Shown: piece by piece, positions 21,460-32,800 of the stretch
Numbering within the stretch: position 1 is the first letter of the stretch
Layout: the number at the start of each line of letters is the position of its first letter
Origin: Ampelomyces quisqualis
Taxonomy: Eukaryota; Ascomycota; Dothideomycetes; Pleosporales; Phaeosphaeriaceae
NCBI GenBank assembly: GCA_018398575.1
Contig: JAGTXZ010000008.1
Location: 1,488,001-1,552,000, forward strand
DNA length: 64,000 nucleotides
Direction of reading: 5' to 3'
Made by a program: the position numbers and the translations under genes
Notes under the pieces: model-generated
Seen by the model: the letters and a program-made list of their open reading frames with translations, nothing else
What the model was told of the DNA's origin: nothing
Databases searched by the model: none

Positions 21460-23301
21460 TCATGACCCAACAGCTCCAAACCAACCAAGTCCAAGAACAG
21501 CTCCGAACAGAATGGCAAAAGCTGGCGGCACACCGAACCAGGCAGTCTCTGCATATGTCACCGCAGCAACCACCACCCACCATGGCTCGCCAGCAAGACT
21601 TTTGCCGTTGCTGCTCTCTGGCGTCAAGTAACCAATTTCCCAGAGCCTGTATACAGCAGTGAACACTAACCCCACAGCCGTGGCATTGATGCCCCGGAGC
21701 AAGCTGAGCACCCAGGCTTTGGTACGTATAGCCTGCCAAATCGACTGCACGCCTACAGCGAGAATCAGGCCTGGGGCAAAAATAGCTACAAAAGCCAGCA
21801 GCGCGCCAAATACCGTGGGGACACTGGTCGACGCCAACGTCAAGGCGCCCAGATAGACCGAAAAGTTGAAGTTGGGTCCGGGAAAGGCTTGGATGATGGC
21901 GAGACCGAGCAGAAAGTCTCGGGGTGAGACCCAGCCTGGGTCGACGACATAAGTCCGTAGGAGAGGGATGACGACGGGACCGCCGCCGAAGATTATGGTT
22001 CCTGCGAGATACATGTTTGCGAAGAGATCGAATGCAAGGCCGCGCATGTCAACTGTGCCGCGAACGACCATGACTACGGCGAAGGATAGTAGAAAGCCTA
22101 CAATTAGAGATAATCCTATCTTGACGGAGATGTTGTGCGTCCTGGTATCTGCAGGCGTGGGTGCCGCAGGGCTCTCCGAACTGCGACGTTGTTCCGAGCG
22201 ACTTGGGCCCACGTCTTCCTCCACTGGCATGATTTGATCCATCGAGCTTCCAGCATGTGCCTTGCGCTTCACAGCATCTGGGTGTCTAACTTGTAATTGC
22301 TCCGCCGGTGGTACCATCTGTGTCGCAGTCGTCTCTTCGGCGTCTCCAACTTCATTCTTGGACCGTTTCCTCTTCGCCGCATATCCTGCCCTTAACTTCC
22401 CAATCTTCTGGTGCAACCAAACATCCCAAAAGACAGTCACCAGCCCGCCAACAAGAATCAGCACGGGAAAGTACCACAGCGCATTGTAGCAAATTCCAGC
22501 ACACGCGCCAACAATGACCAAGATCCTCGTGACCCGATCTTGAATCCCCTTCTCCGCCAATTGCACAGCAGCCAAGGCAATGACACCAACCGTGCTAGCA
22601 TTCATGCCACTCAACAGGGCATACACAATCAGCGGCAGTCTATCCGGCATCTTCTGCACCCCCAGAGACAGCGCATACATACCAATCGCGCCAGGCAAAG
22701 ACCACAGCAAGAAAGCAAACAGCGCGGCACCAATCCCCGCATGTATCATCGCAATGCAAAACACCATCTTGGTCGACGCCGGCCCAGGAAGAGCCTGACA
22801 AATCGCAAATAATTCCTGATACTAATCCCACACAAGGCCCATTAGCCCCGCCTGAAAAAAAAAGAAGATAAAGAAGAAGAAGAAGAAGAAGAAGAAGAAG
22901 AAGAAGAAGAAGAAGAAGAAGAAGAAGAAGAAAGAAGAAGAAGAAGAAGAAGAAGAAGAAGAAGAAGAAGAAAAGTTTCACCCAACACATTTCGTAGCAA
23001 AATACCATGTAAACAAACCAACATTAATAATAAAAAAAAACTAAAAAAAACTTACAGTCTGCTCATCTATCCATTCCCCCCCGCCCCCGCCATCTACAAA
23101 CCTCCGATGCAGGATTTGAAAATGCACAGCCGGTCCCCCAAACGCAGTCAGGCCCAAATCCCACGTCTGCGCGAGTACCCCTGCAACCCGCCCTGGTGGT
23201 GTCTCCGAGTCGGCCCGGCACGCTGCATTGTGACGCATGCGCATGCGCGTGCGCGTGCGCGTGTGGTCACGCAGAGCGTGGATGATGGAGTGGATGGACA
23301 T
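21460..23301 (-). CDS. CHR-family chromate ion transporter
   Basis: Exons 23056-23301 and 21460-22821 give about 535 aa. This is a long-chain CHR transporter with two homologous hydrophobic halves. Family marks are FGGPAVH and WIDEQT in the first exon, QALPGP after the splice, and FGGGPVVIP plus QAFPGPNFNF in the second half. The acceptor GATTAG before TATCAGGAA is chosen because it yields DEQTYQELFAICQ; a second AG six bases on would also keep frame. The halves are joined by a polar linker of about 90 residues. It is expected to export chromate across the plasma membrane. The N-terminus contains a microsatellite-encoded Arg-Thr/Arg-Met run. The 234-bp intron carries a long GAA/TTC tract. Confidence 0.9.
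22855..22974. repeat. GAA/TTC trinucleotide tract inside the CHR transporter intron
   Basis: About 115 bp of nearly pure AAG/GAA repeat appears on the plus strand, so the transcript reads as a long CUU/UUC pyrimidine tract shortly upstream of the splice acceptor. It has a few interruptions (GATAAAG near the left end, one AAAG near 22932). Confidence 0.95.
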
Positions 23302-23908
23302 GATTTTGGTGCGTGGTGCGTGCTGCGTGGTGCGTGCTGCGTGCTGCGTGTAGAAGAGTAGGATGGATGGTTGGGACTCGGGAGGGGGAGGAGAGGCTTA
23401 GGAATGCAGGGTAGGGACGGTTGTTCTTGGTTCTTGTCCAATTGTGTAGCTGTGTTATTGCGACATTTGGGGCGCGGAGAGCTTGGGGAGGGGCTATGGC
23501 ATGGGCATGGGCATGGGCGTGGGCATGACTAATGTTACTCCGCTTAGTGTGTGGGACGGGTATGGCTTTGCGGTTACAAGTATAGTTTGTGGCGGGGAAT
23601 TTTCAACGTTTTTGCGATGGCGATGGTGAATTAGGGCGTTGCTACGGAGGGGTGTTTCTTATACCGGTACTTGGGGTTTGGCCATGTCGGATATCGCCGC
23701 GAAATGTATACGGTAGTGTCGGAAAGACGGCATCAAAATCAGACCAAGTACATGAGCCCGGCCGGACTTGCGTTCCTGGTTTGGACACCACGAACTGGAG
23801 GGGCAATCTGCAGGGATGTTGGAGTTTAGCAGTATGACATGAGTAGCTCGCGCGCCTCAACCACCGCTGCCTACAAATGACACCTACAACACCGACCAAG
23901 CATTCGAC
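23302..23908. other. upstream region of the CHR gene with short degenerate repeats
   Basis: GCGTGNTGCGTG-type repeats at about 23311-23350 and GGGCATGGGCATG-type repeats at about 23495-23530. No supported gene is present; a short frame around 23840-23880 may belong to the decayed gene that follows. Confidence 0.5.
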
Positions 23909-24812
23909 ATGTGCCCACAGGATACGCTGTCAATGGCCCCGAAACCTGCTTGTATTACGTCGTATATGCACCATGGACGACGAAGTGACCCGTCGTCCTA
24001 ACCTTCTAAGAAGGATCCGCGGCTCAGCTTCCTTAGGCTTTCACCATCAGGCTTCTCAGCTCATCAAACGACCACGTAAGTAGTCGTGTACTCAAACTAA
24101 CCTACTTGCGTCTTTGGCTTCCTCTGCAGCTCCCAAATCGCTTTTTCACCCCAGACGTCGATCTACACCCAGGTCTTCTCTACCAACAAGCTGCGTTTGA
24201 TATGGATACAAAAATACATGAGCGAGTTCAGCGACAACGCAAAGAACATGGCTATCCAGGGCGAACCTGCTGGCGTCGGAAGCGCCGTTGCTACTGAATA
24301 CCACAGCAGGAACTCGTCTGCAAATTCACTACTTTGACCCAAAACACCCCGCTACGATGCCGCCCGACTCAGCGAGGAAATCCACCACCAAAAAACCCTC
24401 GTGGACGTCAGGTGCGCAAACACAAATCCCACGTACGGAACCGCATGCCTCGAAAGACAAAGCCCTGCGCCCCAGTGCCTTGTGCCAGCGAAACAGTCGG
24501 CACCACACCACCAGCGCATTCCCCGTCCCTGGACTACCTACCCACACATCCTCCACGATCCGGCATACCAGCAGCCGAAACGTAAAACCAATTCCAACGT
24601 CCGGTCACCTCCACGTAGGCGAGACCTTCCATGTAGTTCCACTACACTCGGCGCAGGAATTCGTACATGGCCACCTCGTCCTCGCGTGTCCTCGCGTTCT
24701 GGCCTTGCCTTTGTCAGATACTTCCAACGCTTGGCTCGTGGAACTCATTTTCTCCCCCGATAAACACGCGTTAGACGTTGTAGTGTTGGGACGCGCTTGG
24801 CGAGATACATGA
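23909..24812 (+). pseudogene. decayed gene with intact intron and two in-frame stops
   Basis: One reading frame runs from ATG 23909 through a TAA (23999-24001), up to a canonical 54-bp intron (24076-24129, GTAAGT donor, CTAAC branch, TGCAG acceptor). It continues in phase to a TGA (24335-24337) and on to 24763. Both stops differ from a sense codon by a C-to-T change (CAA or CAG; CGA). The translated text (for example KNMAIQGEPAGVGSAVATE and LSEEIHHQKTLVDVRCAN) looks protein-like on both sides of the stops. After about 24600 another frame (ending 24812, with TFHVVPLHSAQEFVHG) looks better, suggesting a frameshift. I do not recognise the family. An alternative is a 57-codon spliced product from ATG 23973, which seems less likely. 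Confidence 0.45.
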
Positions 24813-25140
24813 AAGCGATCGGTTGACGTATCAAGGGTATGCGGGGGTAGTAGGGGGTTTTGTGCAGAGAGGGGGGGGGGGATGCGAACGCGAATCATGT
24901 GCCGGGTGGGGAGGTGAGAGTGGCAACGAGGGTGCTGACATGATGATATGTTGTAGGCATGTGGATCAAGAGTCGTGTGTGATGTATCCTCGAAGGAAAG
25001 TGCGAGCTGATCAGAAGAAAACAAGTTCGTAACCTAAAAGCTGAAGCTGTTCAAGACCTAACAACGCCGTCATATCTCGTAATCAGAAATCATGAGCATC
25101 AAAGAATAGGAGCCGCTTCCAAAATATAGACAAAACAATC

Positions 25141-28100
25141 CTACTTCCTCTCACCCTTGCGCCCAGTCTTGCGCAGCCGAGCAGCCAGGTCTAACATACC
25201 ATCCGCCCACACAGCCATATCGTCAATTTTCCTCACCTTGCTACCACAAAAGTCCCTCAAAAAGGCACTCATCTTCTCCTCGCCATACTTCTCGCCATAA
25301 ACAACCTCGGCTTTGGTGTCAACGTCGGTGTTCACACCCTCAGAGCCAGAACTTACGCTAACCTCAAACGTCACCTTGATTTTGGTTTGTAGGCTAGGCA
25401 AGAGCATGTTGGCAGAAATGGCCATACAGTCGTCTGATAGAATGAACTCTTCAGTGATATAATTGTGCCCAAGCCATCGGACGCCATCAACCACAGCGAG
25501 CGCCGTAGCCCAACCGTTCTTGACGAGGGTCAGGAGATCGGAAATACGCGTCTGCGATTGTGGAATGCAGTGTAGATGTGCACGAATGAGCTGCAAGAAG
25601 AAGCGCTTGCTTGTGGTCAATGGCCGAGGATGTGGTGCGGCTGATTCGCCGACGTAGGCCAGCGAGATGGACTGATTAGGTGTATCACCACCAGTTTTGA
25701 AGGCCGATGGCTGGAAGTACAGCTCGAGATCATTCAGGTGCGTCATGGTGAGACTACTTGTTGAGGCTGAGGTTATGCTCCAGCCGTGAATTTGCTCGAG
25801 TGCGTTTACTTTGGCTGTTTTCAGTCAGTATGACAAGCATGTCCACAGTGCTTGCACGTACCTTTCAGATCGCTGACCTCGCTCGTAGACCAGCCACGAC
25901 ACTCCTCTCGGACAATTTCGGCTGCTTTGGTCTCCTCGATGCATGTGATCTTACGTTCTTTCACCGCCTCGATGCGGGCCTCCTTCTGGGCGAGCTCCTG
26001 CTGGAGCTGCTCAAGAAGCTGTCGCTTTTCCTCGAGCTCGGCGTCTGTAGCAACAAGCTTCTCTCGTGTCTGCTCTAACTCTTCGCGATCGCAGCTGTTG
26101 AGTTCGTCGTGTCGCTGTTGCAGTTGCTTGCACTGAATGGACAACCTTTCTTGTTTTTCAACCAGAGGGGGCAACACTGTGTCGAGAAGCTGTTCTTGAT
26201 TGGCGAGTTTAGACTCGTCACGCTTGAAGCCGTCTAGTGTTCCAAGAAGACCAGATTTCAGATCGTGTAGCAATGTGCTTCTCCATGTGTACCATTCTCC
26301 ACGGGCTTCTAGCCTGGCGTTGGTTTTGAGATTCTTGAACTGATTGTCCATGATGATGCGCTGATCTGGTGGAGCAGTGAGGTACTCACTGAAGAGTAGT
26401 GGGTTTTCCTCCATGACATTGGCCTCCATGGTGCGAACAAAGTGGCGCCCGTCCGAGATGTACTTCTTCATTTCATGGCATGCATGTTGATACAGCTCGT
26501 ACTCTGGCAAGGTACAAGCACCCGCAACGACGTAGCGATTTAAAGTCTCCTCCTTCTCTTCTAATTCCGTGTCGTGGAAGAGAGCAGGAGCAGCGGTATG
26601 TCGTCGCTTGGTCGTACTAAGGTCCATGAAGCGAATTTTCGTCATGTCGAGGAAGTCTTGCAACGAAATCCGCTCGACTTCCGACACTCCTTCAGCAACT
26701 TCTTCAACTTCTTCAGCCTCTTCCTCCTGTGGCTTCCCAAAAGCGACACGCTTCTTAGGGCTGATGCTCTTCCTTGGTGTGGCCTTCGGAGTCGGCGTCT
26801 TTTGTTTTGGTGTGACTTGCTTCTGTGGAGTCTGAGACTTTTTCGGAGTCATTCCTCGTTTGGTTGGGGACATGAGCGTTTGCTTGCGAGGAGTGGAAAG
26901 CAACTTGATGTTGTTTGTGAGCAAGGCTGTGCTTTTCAGCAGAGGCTCCTCACGAGGTACATTGAGAGGGCTGAAATGAAGACTGGATAAGGAAGAGCGC
27001 CGCCTTCTGAGTATGGGTGCTGCAATAGGATCCTCAGGAATGGGCATGTGTACTTCGCGCTGGTGCTGGTTTGTAGGTGTGAAAGTGTTCGCATTAGACT
27101 TTGGCGTGCCTTGCGGGGTCTGTCGGACAAAAGGTGAAGGTTCAATATCTTCAATCTTGTGCTGGCAAACGGTTTCAGGGGTTCCCGGGTCAAGCGTTGG
27201 ATAGACAACTTCAGCAGGTTGTTGTGTGGGGGTAGCCTGAATGGAAGTCTCTTCAGGTTTCTCGGCCTCTGCCTGAGCCACAGAACTTCTAAGCGATCCT
27301 GGGGATCGATGAGCAGATTTTCGTGATATAGGTGTGTTGAGTGGAGTCGATATAGGCTCTGCAGCTTCACTGCACCTCTCTGGTGTTGCTGCGGTCGGAT
27401 CAGCGCGCTTGATGCCGGGGCCAACAATCTTGGTGAATTCCATAGACAAATCTTCGTCTTCATAGTCTGCACGGGGATCCTCTCCATCTGCAAGTGTTGT
27501 TGAGCCGCTCTTGATGCTGCCAACAGCTAGAGTGAAATCCATCGTAGCATCTTCGACGACGGTATCAACACTAACACGCCTCGACGGCTCGAGTACTATG
27601 TTGTTCTTGATACCGCCGATTGCCATAGTCAAGTCCATGGTAGCGTCCTCGCTCATCTCTGATTGAGGGCGGTGGCGGAGGCTGGTTCTCCGGCTTGCTG
27701 GACGTTTGGCTGGGCTGCCTTGTGACGCGTCGAGCATCGACACTCGGCGCTTCAGGCTCTTCCTCCGACTGCCCTGCGCTTTTGTATCCGCGGTCTTGAT
27801 GCTTCCAAGTGGAATGGTCAAGTCCATGCTCATATCATCGTCCACATCCGAGCTTGGTGCATCTTGTTGAGGTACAATCCTGCCCACTGCGCGCGTGATG
27901 TCCATGCTCATATCGTCGTCACCGTCACTCATAGTGTCGGCCGGTGAAGATGGGTCGATGTTCTCTTGATCTGGCTGAGGAACCGTGGTCTTCTTTGCCC
28001 ATGGCTTGAACGAGGCTGTGACTTCGTCCTCTGCAATGTCCATAGTCATGTCGCCGTCCTCCTGCAGGTCTAGCCTCTGTGTCCCAGCCTGTGTAGACGC

Positions 28101-28900
28101 CTGTCGCAGCGCAGCATCGAGCTTAGCGCTACTCTGCGATGAGTCTTCCAAGTCAAGTGCATGCTGGGATTCTGCCGAGATATCCTCGTCATGGCCGGAG
28201 GCGCTATCGCTATTGTCGGATGCACTGGGCGACTGATTTCCTGCGCTCACTGGACTGGAAGAGTAAACGTCATCGGGATTGTTGAAGTTCATTGGCGGAA
28301 TGCCTGAGCTGCGGCGGCGATTCTTCTTCTGGTGTTGGGCGCGCTGATTTGCGGGAGAAGAGCTGGGCTCGGGCTGCGGTTCCTCGGCCTGCTCTGGCGG
28401 TGTGGAGGGCGGCTCTGAGGGTTCTGATGTCGGCGCTGGGGACGCTGGTGTTGAAGCCTGCGACACGCTCGAGGCCCTCCGTGTGGCGTCGGAAGAGGCC
28501 GATGAGCTCGTTGCATCGCGTAGGTACTCAACTACGTCCCAGGTATGCAGCGTAGCTTCTGGGGCGAAAGAAACGCGTCGTCTGGCTGACGCAATGTTAG
28601 TCACAAACCCAGTGTTGTTGTTTAACATCGCGACGTACCGAGTGACTTGCGACGGGCGTCGCGTCGCTTCTTCTCATCTTCGTCATTCGAAGCAAGTATA
28701 GACTTGACTGCGGGTATGAAGGCCGACTTCCTGCGGTTTCCATTGCTCTCCTTCAGCGCGGGTAGCTCTAGCTCTCCGAGACCGCCAGGACCAATGCTCT
28801 TGCTGCGCGCCTTGCGCAGAGATTTAACGGGTGAGGTTGCCCCCGCCTTGGGTTTTGCTTTGGCAAGCAGGCCGTCTGCAATGTTCTCGGTGGCTGCCAT
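25141..28900 (-). CDS. SPC7: kinetochore scaffold Spc7/KNL1
   Basis: Three exons, 28639-28900, 25862-28585 and 25141-25814, give about 1219 aa, normal for Spc7. KNL1/Spc7 links outer-kinetochore microtubule attachment to spindle-checkpoint signalling. The PP1-docking motif RVSF (91-94) spans just after intron 1, with SILA (67-70) where a SILK-type motif is expected. Six MELT-like motifs follow at about residues 270-475 (MDIA, MDIT, MDLT, MDLT, MDFT, MEFT), which Mph1/Mps1 would phosphorylate to recruit Bub3. After a Pro/Lys-rich region comes the Spc7 domain (from about 750), a coiled coil of Glu/Gln/Leu heptads, and a C-terminal part consistent with the tandem RWD region that binds Mis12. The ATG at 28900 (MAATENIADG) is used. 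Confidence 0.92.
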
Positions 28901-29807
28901 GGTGTGGAGACGTCGTGGTGGGGTGTGGTGATGATGCACGAGACGGAAGCGCCGATGTAAACAGGAAGTCGCGCTTCGGTAAACATGCCAAGCGGTCTGT
29001 GCACACTACGCTCGACCGGCAGTGTCTTCACCACCTGAGTCTACCATCCAGGATAGCATCGACTTTAACGCTCACCAGTGATCAACAACACTCACAGATC
29101 TTGAGACTTCAACGAAGTCTATTATCCCTAATTATTCTCAGCCTGGAAGCAAAGTCTTGCTCGGATACCCGTAGCACGCATCATGCTGCGGTGAGATGGT
29201 GGCACTCGTGATAACACATTCTCATCATGCCCACGTGATCAACTCTACAAGGTGTTTTGTATTGAAGCAAAGGCTCATTTCAAATCGACAGCGTCATTTG
29301 CATTGGTACCGTATATCCTTGCGAGCAAAACTTTTACGCTAGATGGGGCCGAGGGTGGTTACGTAACTTACGTTGCGTCTCACATCAACCCTTCGGACCC
29401 ACTCCAGCCTCAATTCCGAGATCTGGTTAGCTCGCTAATGCTAGCGTATGTATGGAGTACATAGTCTTACGGAGTATCCGTACTCCGTGCTCGCGAGAAC
29501 ACGCAGCACATCACGTGAGTACGCGCCACCTTGATTTAGGCAGCGTGGTTTCTGTCAGTGGGGTTCGCTCACAAACGTGCACCTAACCTGTCCGCCTGCG
29601 ACCCCGCACCATAAGTTCTTTTCGTGTAACCGCATTTGCACCACCTCATGTACGCGCGGATGTTGTCGAAGAGGTTCATTGCGATATGTCACTTGAGGGT
29701 TGCTGAACGTAGCCAACTTGTCACTCGCTCCTTCGCCCACTAGTCGACTCGGGCCTCGTCCCAGATCTGTACTTGCCCTTTATTCGCTCTTCCGCATACT
29801 AGGGATC
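28901..29807. promoter_or_regulatory. head-to-head intergenic region between SPC7 and KMT6
   Basis: 907 bp separate the two divergent starts, so both promoters lie here. I see no coding frame of substance and no recognisable factor site. Confidence 0.45.
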
Positions 29808-32800
29808 ATGGCGAATACGCAAGGCTCGGGGGAGAATCCGATTGTTCGAGATGATCCCGGAATAAGAAGATGGTCTAGTCATCGTGGGCGAGGGCGCACA
29901 GTGGCTTATATCGATTTGATGGACGACGATGAGCCCATAGAAAGGCCGCTCGAGGAGATACCTGCAGCAAGTCTCATCTCAAGAAGAGGGGAGCCCTGTC
30001 GAAACAGCAGCAGTTCTACTCCAGCGCGTGGACATTTTCACGTCAAACCACCGAGTTCCTCGGCCAGAAATACTCTGCAAACCTTTGTCAGACCTGATAC
30101 TGCGGCCGAGATCATCGACATCAGTTCCGATGACAAACCACTGGTAAGGCATCAGGCCACAAAGCGAAGACACCAGGCCGAAGCTCCATTGGGTGAGACC
30201 ACCGGTGTGATGATACCTCTAGTAAGCGAGCTTCCTGCTGTGTCCAGTGCCAGGCCTCACGACACCAAAAGTACCACGAAGGCATGCACGTCGCCCGTCC
30301 TGCAATCCAGCATGTCTCCTTCAAATTCTCATAGCGCCCGGGTTTCCGCGCGGACCACCGTGAACACCGAGCTTGCAGCTCTAAGGCAAGAGAAGGTACC
30401 AGGTCTATCTCTGCCAGTCGAGCCTTTGAGCAATGAAGCAATGCCTTTGGTAGCCGTTAGACCTGAACCTGAACATCTGGGGCAGTCTTCACGTGGCTTG
30501 AGACGGGCTTCAGAATCATGCGACCAACTGCGTATGACTGAGGATCTGGTATCGCAGGCTGTCAGTGACGCGCAAAGGAAAACCTCACATGCCCCAATCG
30601 GAGCTCGGGCCGACCCAGACCGCGAACAGACCACTGCACGACGCGTAGGGACAGGCGCGTCTCCAACACCGTTGCGCGCCGACACCACTGGAAACTGTCA
30701 AGATACCACATCACCGGCGTCTCGATCCAAGATTAGAAGATCGGACAGACCAAGAGCCATCAAAAGTGCGACCCGATTTATACCACCGAGGCCAAGTCGC
30801 GACCGACCACGCCATCGCTCCAATGGGAACCAGGCATCGCCAAATCCAGTACCAGAATCAAGCAAAATCACGAATGATAATTTGATCTCTGCGGCTACCG
30901 ACACAAGCAAACAACGATTGGAAGACTTCGATCCTCGCTCGTCCAAACGACTGGATCTACACATCGGTAATTTAATTCTCGAACATCCGCGAGACACGTT
31001 ACAGACACGCAGCAAGTCGACACTCATTGGTCCAGAGGGCAACGATATGGGAGCCCAAGTATCCGCTCATACTCCTGCAACTTTACTTGTCTCTAATAGT
31101 GCTGAGACCGAAGTCACGCCTCGAATCGAAGAATCTAATTTGCAGCCTGCTTTATCACCCTCGGCATTACCTGGAACTGACGCAGGAACTGATCCACGTG
31201 TCTCTCCAGAATTTATAGAACATGGTGAAGATCAAGGTAAGTCAATCGTACCATTAACGGGGACCAATCTAGCCACTTGAAGGGCTTCTGGGTTTCAATG
31301 ACTGAAAGGTGCTAACTTACTGTACAGTCTTGGCAAACGCTCTAATGTTCAACGCAGTGACAGAAGTTGAAGCAGCTCGTAGCAGGCTTGAGCTCATGCT
31401 TAAGCGTCGTTTAGAAGATAGACATGAGGACCATGCTTATCTCGTCAAGGTATGAAATGGTCGTACCGCAGACGCTACTATGAGCTCACAGAGAGAAGAA
31501 CACGATGTGGCGCCAGAGAACTTGCTACGAACGCAGCGTGAGCGCAAATTTCGATCGCCCAGAGGTCCAAACGGCCTCTTTATCTCGACCACGATTCATA
31601 CAGTCGACTTCTCCGTTTTCTAGCATGCCGACTATTCAGATGACGGGAGATAAGAGCAGCAAGGAGAGCTTGAAGGGATTTACCCAAGAGACCTTCACCA
31701 AAGCCGCGCCAAAGGACATAGTGACTAAAACGACTTGGAACGTACCAGCAACAACTTACAAACCCAAGGCTCTTGAAATACCCTCATTCATGGAATACGT
31801 CAGTTTGAGGAGCAACATCCTAGCTGACAATGAATCTAAACTCTTGACAAGGCCCTATTTTGGAGACGACGAGCCAGAAGAGCGCCAAGACGTCCTCAAC
31901 AAAGACCTACCGAAGAAATACGACATCAAACATGATACCAACGCTCTCTCAGATTTACGAGATGAGCAGTGTCGCTTCTACTTTGATGCTGTCGATTCTT
32001 TCCTTGTAGATGTCGGCCTCACATGGGATGTGATGCTCTTCTGGTTACTCTCTGCAGATACCGTCCTACAGCAAATCAATCTACGTTCTGATGGATACGG
32101 CGAGTTCGAGAGTATCATACAAGACAGATCCAATTATAACAAAGAGACTTTCCGTCGCGACAAGGAAAGGGTTAATGAGGACAAGGTCGCCATATTGTTC
32201 GATGATTCGAAGCAGTGGCGCATTTTATTGGAACAGCTCAAAGAACCCACCGCTGCACATCTTCGACTAGCAGCTGTTGCAAGCGCAACAATTCTTGCTA
32301 ACTGCAATTTTAATCCTTGGTACATGGCGAAGCAAAGCGACACCATGCAGCAGTACGTGCGGTCGAGAACGCAGGCCGCAAACACTATCCCTAACTCTAC
32401 TTTCCGAAGCATCGTGTGTAGGATCTGTCATGAGTAAGTCGCAACCACCCAAATGAAATATAGTGGCTAACGTCTACCCGAAGGCACAACTGTCTTCATC
32501 ATGGTCAAGTTCGCGAGGATCCAGATAGCGGATCTTTAGCAGAAAGTAGCGACACAAGTTCTGAAGACGAGGACGACGGGAATGACGATACAAAAATAGT
32601 GTCTCAGCGGACGTCACTCTCTCAAATCAACGATTCACAAAGTGACGATGAAGATTGCATTCCTGCACATCTCGAACCTTTGGACGACAATATTGAGAAA
32701 GTGATTAATTACAAGTGGTTGGTGAACAGAGAGTTACCTAACAACGACAAGCGCTATAACGTGCCCAAACGTGCGATTCCACCGCCCGGGCCTTTCAAGC

